A stretch of DNA of 64,000 nt from Neomesorhizobium albiziae (GCF_900114255.1 NZ_FOSL01000017.1:37894-101893); one strand, 5' to 3'; numbered from the stretch's first letter, positions 27,633-36,610 are shown. Notes: generated by a model from the sequence alone, not told the origin. Translations and numbers: made by a program.

Positions 27633-28064
27633 TTACTTCCCGCCTGGGTCATACCGCCAAGGATCGAGGCAAGAAGCACCGAGCATTTCGAAATGGGCGA
27701 CGTTTCGCGTAACCACCTGCAAATTGTGCTCCAGAGCCGTGGCGGCGATCATGGCGTCCGCGGTTGGCCGTTTCTCCGAGGTTGGTAAGCTTCCGGCGCG
27801 CAAGGCAATTGCGATATCGAAGGACAGGACACGATCGGCGAACTCCGACAGGACGATCTCTTTCAGCCATCTCGTCAAATCGCGAGCGAATTCTGCATCT
27901 CGGCGCATCTCGCGCTGGATGCCAAAACGCAGTTCCATGATCGAAATGGACGAGAGGAACCCCTCTTCCACATCGAACTTGCGCATGAAATCCTGAAACG
28001 CCATGTCCTGCTTTTCCGGTCTTCGGGCGGCAGAGATGACATTCGTATCCAGCAGGAACGCCAT
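27633..28064 (-). CDS. PIN-domain (VapC-type) toxin
   Basis: A 143-residue PIN ribonuclease. The catalytic acidic residues sit in AFLLDTNVISAARRP (first Asp), SISIMELRFGIQ (Glu) and TADAMIAATALEH (Asp), followed by VTRNVAHFEMLG, a standard VapC end. VapC toxins cut tRNA or rRNA. The frame opens further upstream, but the ATG at 28064 gives a normal start and overlaps the antitoxin stop by one base, showing co-translation. Confidence 0.9.
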   Translation of the reverse strand: MAFLLDTNVISAARRPEKQDMAFQDFMRKFDVEEGFLSSISIMELRFGIQREMRRDAEFARDLTRWLKEIVLSEFADRVLSFDIAIALRAGSLPTSEKRPTADAMIAATALEHNLQVVTRNVAHFEMLGASCLDPWRYDPGGK

Positions 28065-28330
28065 CAGAACTCGAACGTCCGATCGTCGAAGCTGACACGC
28101 GGCGGCTCGAAACTTTTGCCGTCGGTAGCCGCAGGATCGCGCAATGCATCGTAGAGCGTCTTCGGCTTGCGCCAATTGGCCTCGAACTCGCTGTAACTGA
28201 CGAGAACATAGCTCGCCTCGCCATGGTCAGTTATAACCAGTGGCCGCTCGTCCGCCTGCTTTTTTGCCTTGCTCGGATTTTGATTGAAGGCAGCGCTGGT
28301 CATGAAGGACATACGCATCGTCATATCCAT
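28064..28330 (-). CDS. Phd/YefM-type antitoxin
   Basis: An 88-residue partner of the PIN toxin, transcribed first. The N-terminal part carries the Phd/YefM DNA-binding fold (FNQNPSKAKKQADERPLVIT then GEASYVLVSYSEFE); the C-terminal half (residues 55-88) is acidic/aromatic and would wrap the toxin. Several Met codons occur in the first ten residues (positions 1, 3, 5, 7, 10), so the start is uncertain. A Phd-like antitoxin with a PIN toxin is a known mixed pairing. Divergent from the GNAT gene. Confidence 0.85.
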   Translation of the reverse strand: MDMTMRMSFMTSAAFNQNPSKAKKQADERPLVITDHGEASYVLVSYSEFEANWRKPKTLYDALRDPAATDGKSFEPPRVSFDDRTFEF

Positions 28331-28451
28331 GTAGCATCTTTTTCAGAGAAAGTACTACTTTCTCGACGTTTTTCAAGTGATGGCAGATGAACGAACGTAG
28401 GCCCATGGCTGGATACAACATCGCCGCAAACTTAAGAAACAAAGGAAACCT

Positions 28452-28985
28452 ATGGAACTCTCCAGCCCACGCCTGCGCCTGCGCCAATGGCGGCCTGAAG
28501 ACCGCGCGCCGTTTGCGGCCATCAATGTGGAGCCCACGGTCCAGCGCTACCTCGCGCCCATCACACGGGCGGGCTCCGACGCCATGCTCGGCCGTATCGA
28601 GGCGCATTTTGCCGAACATGGTTTTGGCTACTGGGCGCTGGAGGAACGCCGGAGCGGCGCTCTGATCGGCTTGTGCGGGATGATGCACGTTCCCTTCGAA
28701 GCATTCTTCACCCCGGCGGTCGAGATCGGCTGGCGCTTGTCGTCTGCCTGGCAAGGTCAAGGGCTTGCCCGTGAGGCCGCCCAGACAGTCCTGGACGATG
28801 CTTTCGGCAGGCTCGGCTTGAACCGCGTGGTCAGCTTCACGGTGGTGTCCAACAGCGCCTCCTGGGGCCTGATGGAGCGCCTCGGCATGAAGAGGATCGG
28901 CGAATTCGACAATCCCGGTCTGCCTGAGGGTCACCCGCTGCGTCGCAACGTCGCCTACGAAATCACCGCTGCCGGCCGCGCCTGA
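28452..28985 (+). CDS. GNAT-family N-acetyltransferase (RimJ/RimL-like)
   Basis: A 177-residue acetyltransferase: start LSSPRLRLRQWRPEDRAPF, the acetyl-CoA loop AWQGQGLAREAA (R/Q-x-x-G-x-G/A pattern) and the end FTVVSNSASWGLMERLGM with the conserved Asn. This group acetylates protein N-termini or small amines; the target is unknown. It converges on the TauE/SafE gene with only 3 bp between stops. Confidence 0.88.
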   Translation: MELSSPRLRLRQWRPEDRAPFAAINVEPTVQRYLAPITRAGSDAMLGRIEAHFAEHGFGYWALEERRSGALIGLCGMMHVPFEAFFTPAVEIGWRLSSAWQGQGLAREAAQTVLDDAFGRLGLNRVVSFTVVSNSASWGLMERLGMKRIGEFDNPGLPEGHPLRRNVAYEITAAGRA

Positions 28986-28988
28986 TGC

Positions 28989-29737
28989 TCACCAGACTGA
29001 TCGCAAGGCGAGTTCGAGACCGAGCAGGAACAGGCAGATCAGGAACCAGCGGCGAAAGCTTGTCGGGCTGATGCGGTGACGCAGGCGTTGCCCAGCCCAA
29101 ACGCCGAGCAGCGCCGGCAAAACTGCCAGCAGAGACAAGCCGAGACCGCCGGCATGGAGTGCACCGCCCTTGGCCAGGCCGATGGCCAGCGCGACCGTCG
29201 AAACAGTGAAGGAAAGGCCAAGCGCCTGCACCAGATCGTCCTTGGCGAGCCCGAGGGCCTGAAGATAAGGCACGGCTGGAATGACGAAAACGCCGGTTGC
29301 GCCGGTCACCACTCCGGTCGCCGCCCCAACCAGCGGGGATATGAAGCGTTCCAGTCGCGCCGGAACCGAGAGTTGACGCGCTAGAAGACTGAAGCAGCAT
29401 AAACGACGAGTGCGGCGCCGAGCCCGGTTGTCGCCAATTGCTGGTTGCCCGAAGTGAGCAGCGATGCGCCGGCGATCGTTCCTGCAACGATGCAAAGCAT
29501 CATCGGCCAAAGCCGTTTGATCAGGCGGCCGAAACTCGGTCCGGAAAACAGTTGCCAGACATTGGTGATGAATGAGGGAACGATCAGCAGCGAAGCTGCC
29601 GTGACGGCCGGCATGAAAGCCCCGAGCAGGCCCATCGAAACGGTCGGCAGGCCCATGCCGGTGACGCCCTTGACGATTCCTGCCAGGAAGAAGATCAGCG
29701 CAACGACAGCGAGATATTCAGCGGAAAAGTCGGCCAT
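28989..29737 (-). pseudogene. TauE/SafE-family permease, split by a one-base frameshift
   Basis: Two reading frames together make a normal sulfite-exporter/TauE-SafE protein of about 249 residues. The first (29737-29381, 118 residues) has the N-terminal repeat: FLAGIVKGVTGMGLPTVSMG and helices to GAALVVYAASVF. The second frame continues from LLARQLSVPARLERF with the second repeat GAATGVVTGATGVFVIPAVP and helices to 28989. The join at about 29384 needs one extra base, i.e. the sequence lacks one. No homopolymer longer than two lies at the break. Family members export sulfite, sulfoacetate or other small anions. Either a real inactivation or a sequencing error. Confidence 0.8.
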
Positions 29738-29771
29738 ACCTGTTTTCCGCCCGCCCGCGCATTCCCTGCCC

Positions 29772-30431
29772 TTAAACCACCTTCTCGTCGAGCAGGCCGG
29801 AGACGAAATCGAACAGGCCCGGCCGGCGGTCGCGACGCAGCCGCTCCGCCGTCACCATGGCGCGCACCTCGCTATAGGCACGGTCGAGATCGTCGTTGAC
29901 GATGATGAAATCGTAGTCGCGCCAGTGCTCGATCTCGACGCGCGCATTGTTCAGCCGCGTCGCGATGACTGCTTCCTGGTCTTCCGCACGCCGCTTCAGC
30001 CGCGCTTTCAGCTCTTTCATCGACGGCGGCAGGATGAAGATCGAGACGATGTCGGCCCGCATCTTTTCCTTCAACTGCAGGGCTCCCTGCCAGTCGATGT
30101 CGAACAGCATGTCGCGGCCTTCGGCCATCGCCTTCTCCACCGGCTCGCGCGGCGTGGCGTATAAATTGCCATGCACTTCGGCCCATTCGAGCAAGGCATC
30201 CGTGTCGCGCAGCCGCTCGAACTCCTTGGTCGACACGAAGTGGTAGTGGATGCCGTCGATCTCGCTCGGCCGACGCGCACGTGTCGTCACGCTCACCGAA
30301 AGGGCGAGGCCGAGTTCCTTCTCTTCCAGAAGATTGCGCGCGATGGTCGATTTACCGGCACCGGACGGCGACGAGAGAACCAGCATCAGGCCGCGGCGGC
30401 GGATGGCGGCGGATGCGTCTTGGGCGGTCAT
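29772..30431 (-). CDS. gmk: Guanylate kinase
   Basis: Phosphorylates GMP/dGMP to the diphosphates. 219 residues: P-loop [19 protein letters not shown] (residues 15-33), GMP-binding [21 protein letters not shown] and the lid region [14 protein letters not shown]. The neighbouring yicC ends 3 bp upstream; gmk next to yicC is a widespread pairing. Last gene of the minus-strand fab operon region. Confidence 0.97.
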   Translation of the reverse strand: MTAQDASAAIRRRGLMLVLSSPSGAGKSTIARNLLEEKELGLALSVSVTTRARRPSEIDGIHYHFVSTKEFERLRDTDALLEWAEVHGNLYATPREPVEKAMAEGRDMLFDIDWQGALQLKEKMRADIVSIFILPPSMKELKARLKRRAEDQEAVIATRLNNARVEIEHWRDYDFIIVNDDLDRAYSEVRAMVTAERLRRDRRPGLFDFVSGLLDEKVV

Positions 30432-30434
30432 TCG

Positions 30435-31322
30435 TCACTCCAGATTCTGGACCTGCTCGCGAAACTGGTCGACGACAGCCTTCAATTCCAACCCGGCGGC
30501 GGTGACGGCGGCGGCATTCGACTTCGAACACAGCGTATTCGATTCGCGGTTGAATTCCTGCGAGAGAAAATCGAGCTTGCGGCCGATCGGGCCGCCGCCT
30601 GCAAGCAGCTTGCGCGCCGAAGCGATATGCGTTTTCAGCCGGTCGATCTCCTCGCGGATATCGGCCTTGGTAGCCAGGAACGCGGCTTCCATGTGCAGCC
30701 GCTGTTCGTCCAGATTGGCGCTGGCGTCCATCAGGAGGCGCACCTGCTCGGCGATGCGTTCGCGGATCATCGCCGGTTCGCGCGAGGGGTCGATCTCGGC
30801 GCGGTGTGTGAGCAGTTCGATCGTATCGAGGTGGCCGGAAAGCAAGTCGCCGAGGGCGGCTCCCTCGGCCAACCGCGCCTGCTCCAGGTCGGTCAGCGCG
30901 CTCTCGAGCGCGGCAAAGACAACGGTGTCTGTGGCCGCACGCGTCTCTTCATCCTCGATCGTTTCAGGCAGTTCGAGGACCCCGCGCAGGGCGAGCAGCC
31001 CGTCCGCGCTCGGCGGCGTCACGCCGAACTGTTCCTCCAGGCGCTTGGCCAGCCCCGCCAGGTCCTTGAGGAAAACTTCGTTCACGACCGGCTGCATCTG
31101 CAGGCCGACTTTGACGACGGTCAGCGCCGCCTGGATGTTGCCTCGGGAAAAACGCTTCTGGATTGCCTGCCGGGCCGGCGCCTCGATCCGCTCGAAACCG
31201 GGCGGCAGACGCAGCCGCGCCTCGACACCCTTGCCGTTCACCGATTTGATTTCCCACGCAATCACGGCGCCCGCCTCGCTGGCGGACGACCGTGCAAAGC
31301 CGGTCATGCTCTGCAAAGCCAT
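30435..31322 (-). CDS. yicC: YicC-family endoribonuclease
   Basis: A 295-residue protein with the two family domains: MALQSMTGFARSSA and IKSVNGKGVEARLRLP at the N-terminus, and the DUF1732 end with LDFLSQEFNRESNTLCSKS and LKAVVDQFREQVQNLE. YicC proteins are linked to RNA degradation (in E. coli with PNPase and the small RNA RyhB) and to stationary-phase growth. It is 32 bp after mltG and 3 bp before gmk on the minus strand. Confidence 0.93.
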   Translation of the reverse strand: MALQSMTGFARSSASEAGAVIAWEIKSVNGKGVEARLRLPPGFERIEAPARQAIQKRFSRGNIQAALTVVKVGLQMQPVVNEVFLKDLAGLAKRLEEQFGVTPPSADGLLALRGVLELPETIEDEETRAATDTVVFAALESALTDLEQARLAEGAALGDLLSGHLDTIELLTHRAEIDPSREPAMIRERIAEQVRLLMDASANLDEQRLHMEAAFLATKADIREEIDRLKTHIASARKLLAGGGPIGRKLDFLSQEFNRESNTLCSKSNAAAVTAAGLELKAVVDQFREQVQNLE

Positions 31323-31354
31323 GGTCGATGTTCCCCCCGCTCGCTGACCCGCCG

Positions 31355-32548
31355 CTATTGCTGCGCGGGTGCCGGCTCCCCGTTGCCACCGGCGGGCTTG
31401 GCGGCTTCCTCAGCCTGTTTCTTCTCGAAGGCGCGGTAGCGCGCCACATTGGCGTTGTGCTCGTCCAGCGTCGCGGCGAAAACATGTCCGCCCGTGCCAT
31501 CCGCGACGAAGTAAAGGTCGTTCGTCTGCGACGGGTTGGCAACCGCCTCCAATGCGGCCTTGCCCGGATTGGCGATCGGCGTCGGCGGCAAGCCGTTGAT
31601 GACATAGGTGTTGTAAGGCGTCGGCTTGTCGATGTCGGACTGTAGGATCGGGCGGTCCGAGGGTTTGCCCTGCCCGCCGAACAGCCCGTAGATGATGGTT
31701 GGGTCGGACTGCAGCCGCATCTTCTTGTTCAGCCGGTTGATGAAGACGGCGGCAACCCGCGAGCGCTCGTCGCCGCGGCCGGTTTCCTTCTCGACGATCG
31801 AGGCCAGAGTGACGAATTCGTCGACGCTGGCGAGCGGCAGGCCGTCGACGCGACGGTCCCAGATCTCCTGAACCAGCTTTTTCTGGTCGGCCAGCATCTT
31901 GTCGACCACCTGCTGGCGCGGCGTGCCGCGCGTGAAGCGCATCGTATCGGCGGCAAGCGTGCCTTCCGTCGGCATCGTCGCCGGCATCTCGCCGCTCAGC
32001 GCGTCATTTTCGGCAATACGCTGCCAGGCCTGCGCGACCGTCAGCCCTTCCGGCACGGTCAGCGAATAGAGGATCGACTTGCCGCTCTTCAGTATTTCCA
32101 TGATGTCATGCATGGAGGCGCCGGCCTTGATTTCGTATTCACCGGCCTTCAAAGACGCGTTGTTGCCATAGGCGCGAACGCCCACCTGGAACACGCGCGC
32201 GTCAGTGATCAGGCCGCGCCGCTCCAGCTGCTCGCCGATTTCCGCAACGCCGGTGCTCGGCTTGACCTCGAAAGTCGTGTTGGTCGCCGTCGGGCCGGCA
32301 GCCTCGAACGAGCGCTTGCCGAAATAGACGGTGACGGCGGCGGCCAGCGTCACCAGCATGATCGCCGACATCAGGAAGTTGAGGAAGACCACGAACTGGT
32401 TGCGCGATTGCTTGGAGCGCCTGGCCTTGGCCGGCGGTGGCGTTCCGGTTTCCGGCCGCAGCGCCTCGCTGGCCGATTTGGGGACGATCGGAGGCGGAGG
32501 CGTGGTGCGCGGGCCTAAATCGCCCTGGTTTGCCGGAGTGGTGTTCAT
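31355..32548 (-). CDS. mltG: Endolytic murein transglycosylase MltG
   Basis: Cleaves nascent glycan strands in the inner membrane and helps set strand length. 397 residues: Pro-rich cytoplasmic start, one membrane helix at about residues 50-73 (FVVFLNFLMSAIMLVTLAAA), a LysM-like subdomain, then the YceG catalytic domain with the essential Glu in TLASIVEKETGR and SDPTIIYGLFG, NTYVINGLPPTPIANPG near the end. An Ala/Pro-rich tail closes the protein. In the fabF-mltG-yicC-gmk row, typical for rhizobia. Confidence 0.95.
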   Translation of the reverse strand: MNTTPANQGDLGPRTTPPPPIVPKSASEALRPETGTPPPAKARRSKQSRNQFVVFLNFLMSAIMLVTLAAAVTVYFGKRSFEAAGPTATNTTFEVKPSTGVAEIGEQLERRGLITDARVFQVGVRAYGNNASLKAGEYEIKAGASMHDIMEILKSGKSILYSLTVPEGLTVAQAWQRIAENDALSGEMPATMPTEGTLAADTMRFTRGTPRQQVVDKMLADQKKLVQEIWDRRVDGLPLASVDEFVTLASIVEKETGRGDERSRVAAVFINRLNKKMRLQSDPTIIYGLFGGQGKPSDRPILQSDIDKPTPYNTYVINGLPPTPIANPGKAALEAVANPSQTNDLYFVADGTGGHVFAATLDEHNANVARYRAFEKKQAEEAAKPAGGNGEPAPAQQ

Positions 32549-32640
32549 CTTCCCACAGCACTTTCTCTTTCGATGAGTCCCGCCGAGAGACTATAGGCGA
32601 ATTTGGCAAAATTCACGGCAAAGGCGCCTTGCGGCGCGGC

Positions 32641-33903
32641 TCAGCCGTTATAGCGCTGGAAGACCAGCGAGGCATTGGTGCCGCCGAATCCGAAGGAATT
32701 GGACAGCGCGACATCGACCTGGCGCTGGCGCGGCTTGTGCGGCACGAGGTCGATCGCCGTCTCGACGGCGGGATTGTCCAGGTTGATCGTCGGCGGCGCG
32801 ATGTTGTCGCGGATGGCGAGGATGGAAAAGATCGCTTCCGCCGCACCCGCCGCACCGAGCAGGTGGCCGATGGCGGATTTGGTCGACGACATCGAGATTT
32901 TCGACGCCGCGTTGCCGACCAGCCGCTCGACGGCGCCCAGTTCGATCGTGTCGGCCATGGTCGAGGTGCCATGCGCGTTGATGTAGTCGACATCGGCGGG
33001 CGCCAGTTTGGCACGCTTCAGCGCCGCCACCATGCAGCGGTAGGCGCCGTCGCCGTCCTCCGCCGGTGCGGTAATGTGATAGGCATCGCCGGTCAGGCCA
33101 TAGCCGGTGACTTCGGCATAAATCTTGGCGCCGCGCGCCTTGGCGTGCTCGAGTTCTTCCAGAACCACGACGCCGGCGCCCTCGCCCATGACGAAGCCGT
33201 CGCGGTCGCGGTCGTAGGGGCGCGACGCCTGCTCGGGCGTGTCGTTTCGGTCGGTCGACAGCGCGCGGCAGGCGGCAAAGCCGGCAAGCGACAGCCGCGT
33301 CACCGGCGATTCCGCGCCGCCGGCCACCATCACGTCGGCATCGCCGAAGATGATCAGCCGGGCCGCGTCGCCGATGGCATGGGCGCCGGTCGAACAGGCC
33401 GTCACCACGGCGTGATTCGGGCCTTTCAGGCCGTGCCGGATCGACACCTGGCCCGACACCAGGTTGATGATGTTGCCTGGAATGAAGAAGGGGCTGACGC
33501 GGCGCGGGCCGCGCTCGTGCAGGATCAGCGCCTGCTGGGAAATGCCCTCGATGCCGCCGATTCCGGAGCCGATCATCACGCCGGTGGCGCAACGATCTTC
33601 CTCAGTCTGCGGCTTCCAACCGGAATCGGCCAGCGCCTCGTCGGCCGCGGCAATGCCGTAGAGGATGAAATCGCCGATCTTGCGCAGTTCCTTGGGTTGA
33701 AGGACCGCTTCGGGATTGAAGGTATTGTTGCTGCCGTCGCCGCGCGGGATGACGTGCGCGATCTTGCACGGCAGGTCGTCGACTTCGAATTCGGTAACCC
33801 GCCGGGCAGCACTTCTGCCCGACAGGATGCTCTTCCATCCGTGCTCGACACCCACCCCAAACGGGGAGAGCAAACCCATGCCGGTGACGACTACACGCCT
33901 CAT
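32641..33903 (-). CDS. fabF: Beta-ketoacyl-ACP synthase II
   Basis: Condensing enzyme for fatty-acid elongation. 420 residues with the Cys-His-His triad: TACSTGAHAIGDA (Cys), INAHGTSTMADTI (His) and KSAIGHLLGAAGAAEAIF (Lys and His). N-terminus MRRVVVTGMGLLSPFG and C-terminus NSFGFGGTNASLVF are standard. It follows acpP with a 37 bp gap. Confidence 0.97.
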   Translation of the reverse strand: MRRVVVTGMGLLSPFGVGVEHGWKSILSGRSAARRVTEFEVDDLPCKIAHVIPRGDGSNNTFNPEAVLQPKELRKIGDFILYGIAAADEALADSGWKPQTEEDRCATGVMIGSGIGGIEGISQQALILHERGPRRVSPFFIPGNIINLVSGQVSIRHGLKGPNHAVVTACSTGAHAIGDAARLIIFGDADVMVAGGAESPVTRLSLAGFAACRALSTDRNDTPEQASRPYDRDRDGFVMGEGAGVVVLEELEHAKARGAKIYAEVTGYGLTGDAYHITAPAEDGDGAYRCMVAALKRAKLAPADVDYINAHGTSTMADTIELGAVERLVGNAASKISMSSTKSAIGHLLGAAGAAEAIFSILAIRDNIAPPTINLDNPAVETAIDLVPHKPRQRQVDVALSNSFGFGGTNASLVFQRYNG

Positions 33904-33940
33904 CGCAGGTTCTCGAATGCCGGATGAATGCGGGAAAGCG

Positions 33941-34177
33941 TCAGGCCGAAGCCTTGTCGATGTACTTCACCGCGTCGCCGACGGTGAGGATGGTCTCGGC
34001 CGCGTCATCCGGGATTTCGACGCCGAACTCTTCTTCGAACGCCATCACGAGCTCGACCGTGTCCAAGCTATCTGCGCCAAGGTCATCGATGAAGCTCGCA
34101 GCTTCGGTGACCTTGTCGGCTTCCACGCCAAGATGCTCGACAACGATTTTCTTGACGCGTTCTGCGGTATCGCTCAT
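33941..34177 (-). CDS. acpP: Acyl carrier protein
   Basis: A 78-residue acidic protein. The serine that receives 4'-phosphopantetheine is in [20 protein letters not shown] (Asp-Ser-Leu). It carries growing acyl chains for FabD/FabG/FabF encoded around it. The upstream gap to fabG is 189 bp and includes a hairpin, so acpP probably has its own promoter in addition to any read-through. Confidence 0.98.
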   Translation of the reverse strand: MSDTAERVKKIVVEHLGVEADKVTEAASFIDDLGADSLDTVELVMAFEEEFGVEIPDDAAETILTVGDAVKYIDKASA

Positions 34178-34210
34178 GGGGGAACCCTCGTCTCTGTTAA
34201 TTTGTCTTCG

Positions 34211-34232
34211 TTAGCGGCCCGATTGCCGCTAA
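34211..34232 (-). other. Hairpin in the fabG-acpP intergenic region
   Basis: Perfect 8-bp stem ttagcggc / gccgctaa with a 6-base loop, 34 bp upstream of the acpP start on the minus strand. There is no clear T-run, so it may be an attenuator, transcript-end stabiliser or processing site that lets acpP be expressed more than fabG. Confidence 0.45.
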
Positions 34233-34366
34233 TCAAGCTGAAAGATTTCCGCGAACGCGGATCGGTGTTGCGCGGCCATCATGGCCCCGAAACACCAGCT
34301 TGCGGGCCGCATTACACGAAAAAACCGTTGCGTCCAAGGCGAAACGCCGGCTTTTCCCGCCTCATT

Positions 34367-35104
34367 TCAGATCATTGCCATGCCGCCGTTCACATGAATG
34401 GTCTGGCCGGTCACGTAGCCGGCTTCATTGGAGGCGAGATAAGCCACCGCGGAAGCCACTTCGTCGCCCGTGCCCATCCGCTTCATCGGGATGGCGCCCA
34501 TGATGGCCTCTTTCTGCTTGTCGTTCAGCTTGCCGGTCATCGCCGATTCGATGAAGCCCGGCGCCACACAGTTGACGGTGACGTTGCGTGTGGCGATTTC
34601 CTGCGCCAGCGACTTGGAAAAGCCGATCATGCCGGCCTTCGACGCGCAATAGTTGGCCTGGCCCGGATTGCCCGTGACGCCGACCACCGAGGTGATGTTG
34701 ACGATGCGGCCATAGCGGCGGCGCATCATCGGGTGCGTCAACTCGCGGGTAAGGCGGAACACCGCCGTCAGGTTGACCTCGATCACCTGGTCCCAGTCGT
34801 CGTCGGACATGCGCACGAACAGGCCATCCTTGGTGATGCCGGCATTGTTGACCAGGATATCGACGCCTTCGAGATCGGCTTCGGCCTTCTGGCCCAGCGC
34901 CTTGACCTCGTCGCGATTGGCCAGGTTCGCGGGGAACAGCTTCACCCGGTCGCCGAGTTCGCCTGCCAGCGCCTCGAGCTTCTCCACCCGCGTGCCATGC
35001 AACCCGACCACCGCGCCCTGTGCATGCAGGATGCGCGCGATCGCCTCGCCGATGCCGCCCGAGGCCCCGGTTACAAGCGCCTTCTTTCCAGTCAAATCGA
35101 ACAT
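34367..35104 (-). CDS. fabG: 3-oxoacyl-ACP reductase
   Basis: NADPH-dependent ketoreductase of the fatty-acid cycle. 245 residues: cofactor motif VTGASGGIGEAIA, NNAGITKDGL, catalytic Ser in ITSVVGVTG, YCASKAGMIGFSK (Tyr and Lys), and VTGQTIHVNGGMAMI at the end. The start at 35104 gives the standard MFDLTGKKALVTG; the frame is open further up only because it crosses the toxin gene. A RelE-type toxin gene lies 25 bp upstream on the same strand, between fabG and fabD. Confidence 0.97.
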   Translation of the reverse strand: MFDLTGKKALVTGASGGIGEAIARILHAQGAVVGLHGTRVEKLEALAGELGDRVKLFPANLANRDEVKALGQKAEADLEGVDILVNNAGITKDGLFVRMSDDDWDQVIEVNLTAVFRLTRELTHPMMRRRYGRIVNITSVVGVTGNPGQANYCASKAGMIGFSKSLAQEIATRNVTVNCVAPGFIESAMTGKLNDKQKEAIMGAIPMKRMGTGDEVASAVAYLASNEAGYVTGQTIHVNGGMAMI

Positions 35105-35129
35105 CTGTGAAACCTTTTCCTTCAATCGG

Positions 35130-35396
35130 CTATCTGTATACGTCCCGCCGATTTCCAATCGCGACAACAAGAATGACGAGCTTTTTGTCCTGGATATCGC
35201 AGATGATGCGCATATCACCCGACCGATAGCCCCAGAAATTGCCCAGTTGACCTTTCAATGCCTTTCCAAGGCCACGCGGGTCGTCAAGTGCCGCCAGGCG
35301 CACCTCGCAGAAATCCCTGATTTGCCGGCGCGTCCGTGAATCCGTTTTCTCGAAGAATTTGCGGGCGGTTCGCGAGTACTCAATCGTCCAGGCCAC
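35130..35396 (-). CDS. RelE/ParE-superfamily toxin
   Basis: An 88-residue small basic protein with the RelE fold pattern: MAWTIEYSRTARKFFEKTD, LGKALKGQLGNFWGYRSGDM, and RIICDIQDKKLVILVVAIGNR followed by the final RRDVYR. The arginine in YRSGDMRI and the Arg/Tyr at the end are candidate catalytic residues of an mRNA interferase. It overlaps the end of the antitoxin gene by 17 bases. Position inside the fatty-acid operon is unusual. Confidence 0.9.
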   Translation of the reverse strand: MAWTIEYSRTARKFFEKTDSRTRRQIRDFCEVRLAALDDPRGLGKALKGQLGNFWGYRSGDMRIICDIQDKKLVILVVAIGNRRDVYR

Positions 35397-35601
35397 GCCA
35401 AGCTTCCTCGGAAGTCAGCACATCCTCCTCGCCACGGCGTATGCGCTCCATGACTTCCACGGCGAGGTAATAATCCTCGAGGTCTTCCAGGCCGCGCTCG
35501 ACCAGTTCGCGCAGATAATAGGCCTTGGTGCGGCCGGTGCGTTGCGCGAGCGTGTTCAGACGCGTTTCGGTTTCTTGCGACAGACGAATGGATGTAGGCA
35601 T
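35380..35601 (-). CDS. RelB-like ribbon-helix-helix antitoxin
   Basis: A 73-residue antitoxin. The first 45 residues are a ribbon-helix-helix DNA-binding domain (MPTSIRLSQETETRLNTLAQ, then GRTKAYYLRELVERGLEDLE); the acidic C-terminus (EVMERIRRGEEDVLTSEEAW) would neutralise the toxin. It is transcribed before the toxin, with which it overlaps. It probably represses its own promoter, which must lie in the 70 bp between it and fabD's 3' end. Confidence 0.88.
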   Translation of the reverse strand: MPTSIRLSQETETRLNTLAQRTGRTKAYYLRELVERGLEDLEDYYLAVEVMERIRRGEEDVLTSEEAWRGLDD

Positions 35602-35671
35602 CTCAAAAATCCTCGATGCGATACGTGTATTCAATGTATCGCACAGCTCCGGTTTCCGCAACCGACGCAGA

Positions 35672-36610
35672 TCACAGCGCCGCCAGGGCTGCCTCGACAT
35701 CCGCCGGCAAGTTCACCGAAACCGTCGCGATGTCTCGGTTGATGCGCCGCGCCAGGCCCGACAGAACCTTGCCGGAGCCCACTTCATAGAGCGTCGTAAC
35801 GCCGTTCTGGCCCAACCACTCCACCGTCTCGCGCCAGCGCACGCGGCCGGTCACCTGCTCGACCAGGCGCGCGGTGATCTCCTCGACGTCGGTCAGCGGC
35901 TGCACGACCACGTTGGCGACCACCGGCACGATCGGCGGGTTTTTCGTTACCTCCGCCAGCGCCTTGCGCATGGCCTCCGCCGCCGGCGCCATGAGCGCCG
36001 AATGGAACGGCGCCGAAACCGGCAGCATGATCACCCGCTTGGCGCCCTTGGCCGTGCACAATTGCCCCGCCAGTTCGACGCCCGCCTTGGCGCCCGAAAT
36101 CACCAGTTGCCCGCCGCCATTGTCATTGGCGATCTGGCAGGGCGATTGCTGCGCGGCTTCCGCGCAGGCCGCCTCCACATCCGCCTGTTCGAGGCCGATG
36201 ACGGCCGCCATGGCGCCTTCGCCGACCGGCACCGCAGCCTGCATGGCGTTGCCGCGGATGCGCAGCAGCCGCGCGGTATCGGCGATCGAAAACGTTCCGG
36301 CCGCCGCAAGGGCGGAATATTCGCCGAGCGAATGGCCGGCCACATAAGAAACCTTGTCCCTCAGAGAGAAACCGCGCGCTTCGAGCGCCCGCAAGGCTGC
36401 CAGCGATACCGCCATCAGCGCCGGCTGCGCGTTGGCGGTGAGTGTCAGCGTTTCCTCGGGCCCCTCCCACATGACCTGCGACAGGTTTTCGCCAAGCGCA
36501 TCGTCGACCTCCTGGAAGACGGCGCGCGCTTCGGGAAACGCGTCCGCCAGATCCTTGCCCATGCCGACGGCCTGGCTGCCCTGCCCCGGAAAGGTGAATG
36601 CGATCGACAT
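35672..36610 (-). CDS. fabD: Malonyl-CoA:ACP transacylase
   Basis: Loads malonyl groups onto ACP. 312 residues: FTFPGQGSQAVGMGKDLA at the start, active-site Ser in VAGHSLGEYSALAAAG, and the conserved His in MLPVSAPFHSALM. I chose the ATG at 36610 because GGAG lies about 9 bases upstream; an ATG three codons earlier is nearly on top of that site. First gene of the minus-strand fab operon. Confidence 0.96.
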   Translation of the reverse strand: MSIAFTFPGQGSQAVGMGKDLADAFPEARAVFQEVDDALGENLSQVMWEGPEETLTLTANAQPALMAVSLAALRALEARGFSLRDKVSYVAGHSLGEYSALAAAGTFSIADTARLLRIRGNAMQAAVPVGEGAMAAVIGLEQADVEAACAEAAQQSPCQIANDNGGGQLVISGAKAGVELAGQLCTAKGAKRVIMLPVSAPFHSALMAPAAEAMRKALAEVTKNPPIVPVVANVVVQPLTDVEEITARLVEQVTGRVRWRETVEWLGQNGVTTLYEVGSGKVLSGLARRINRDIATVSVNLPADVEAALAAL

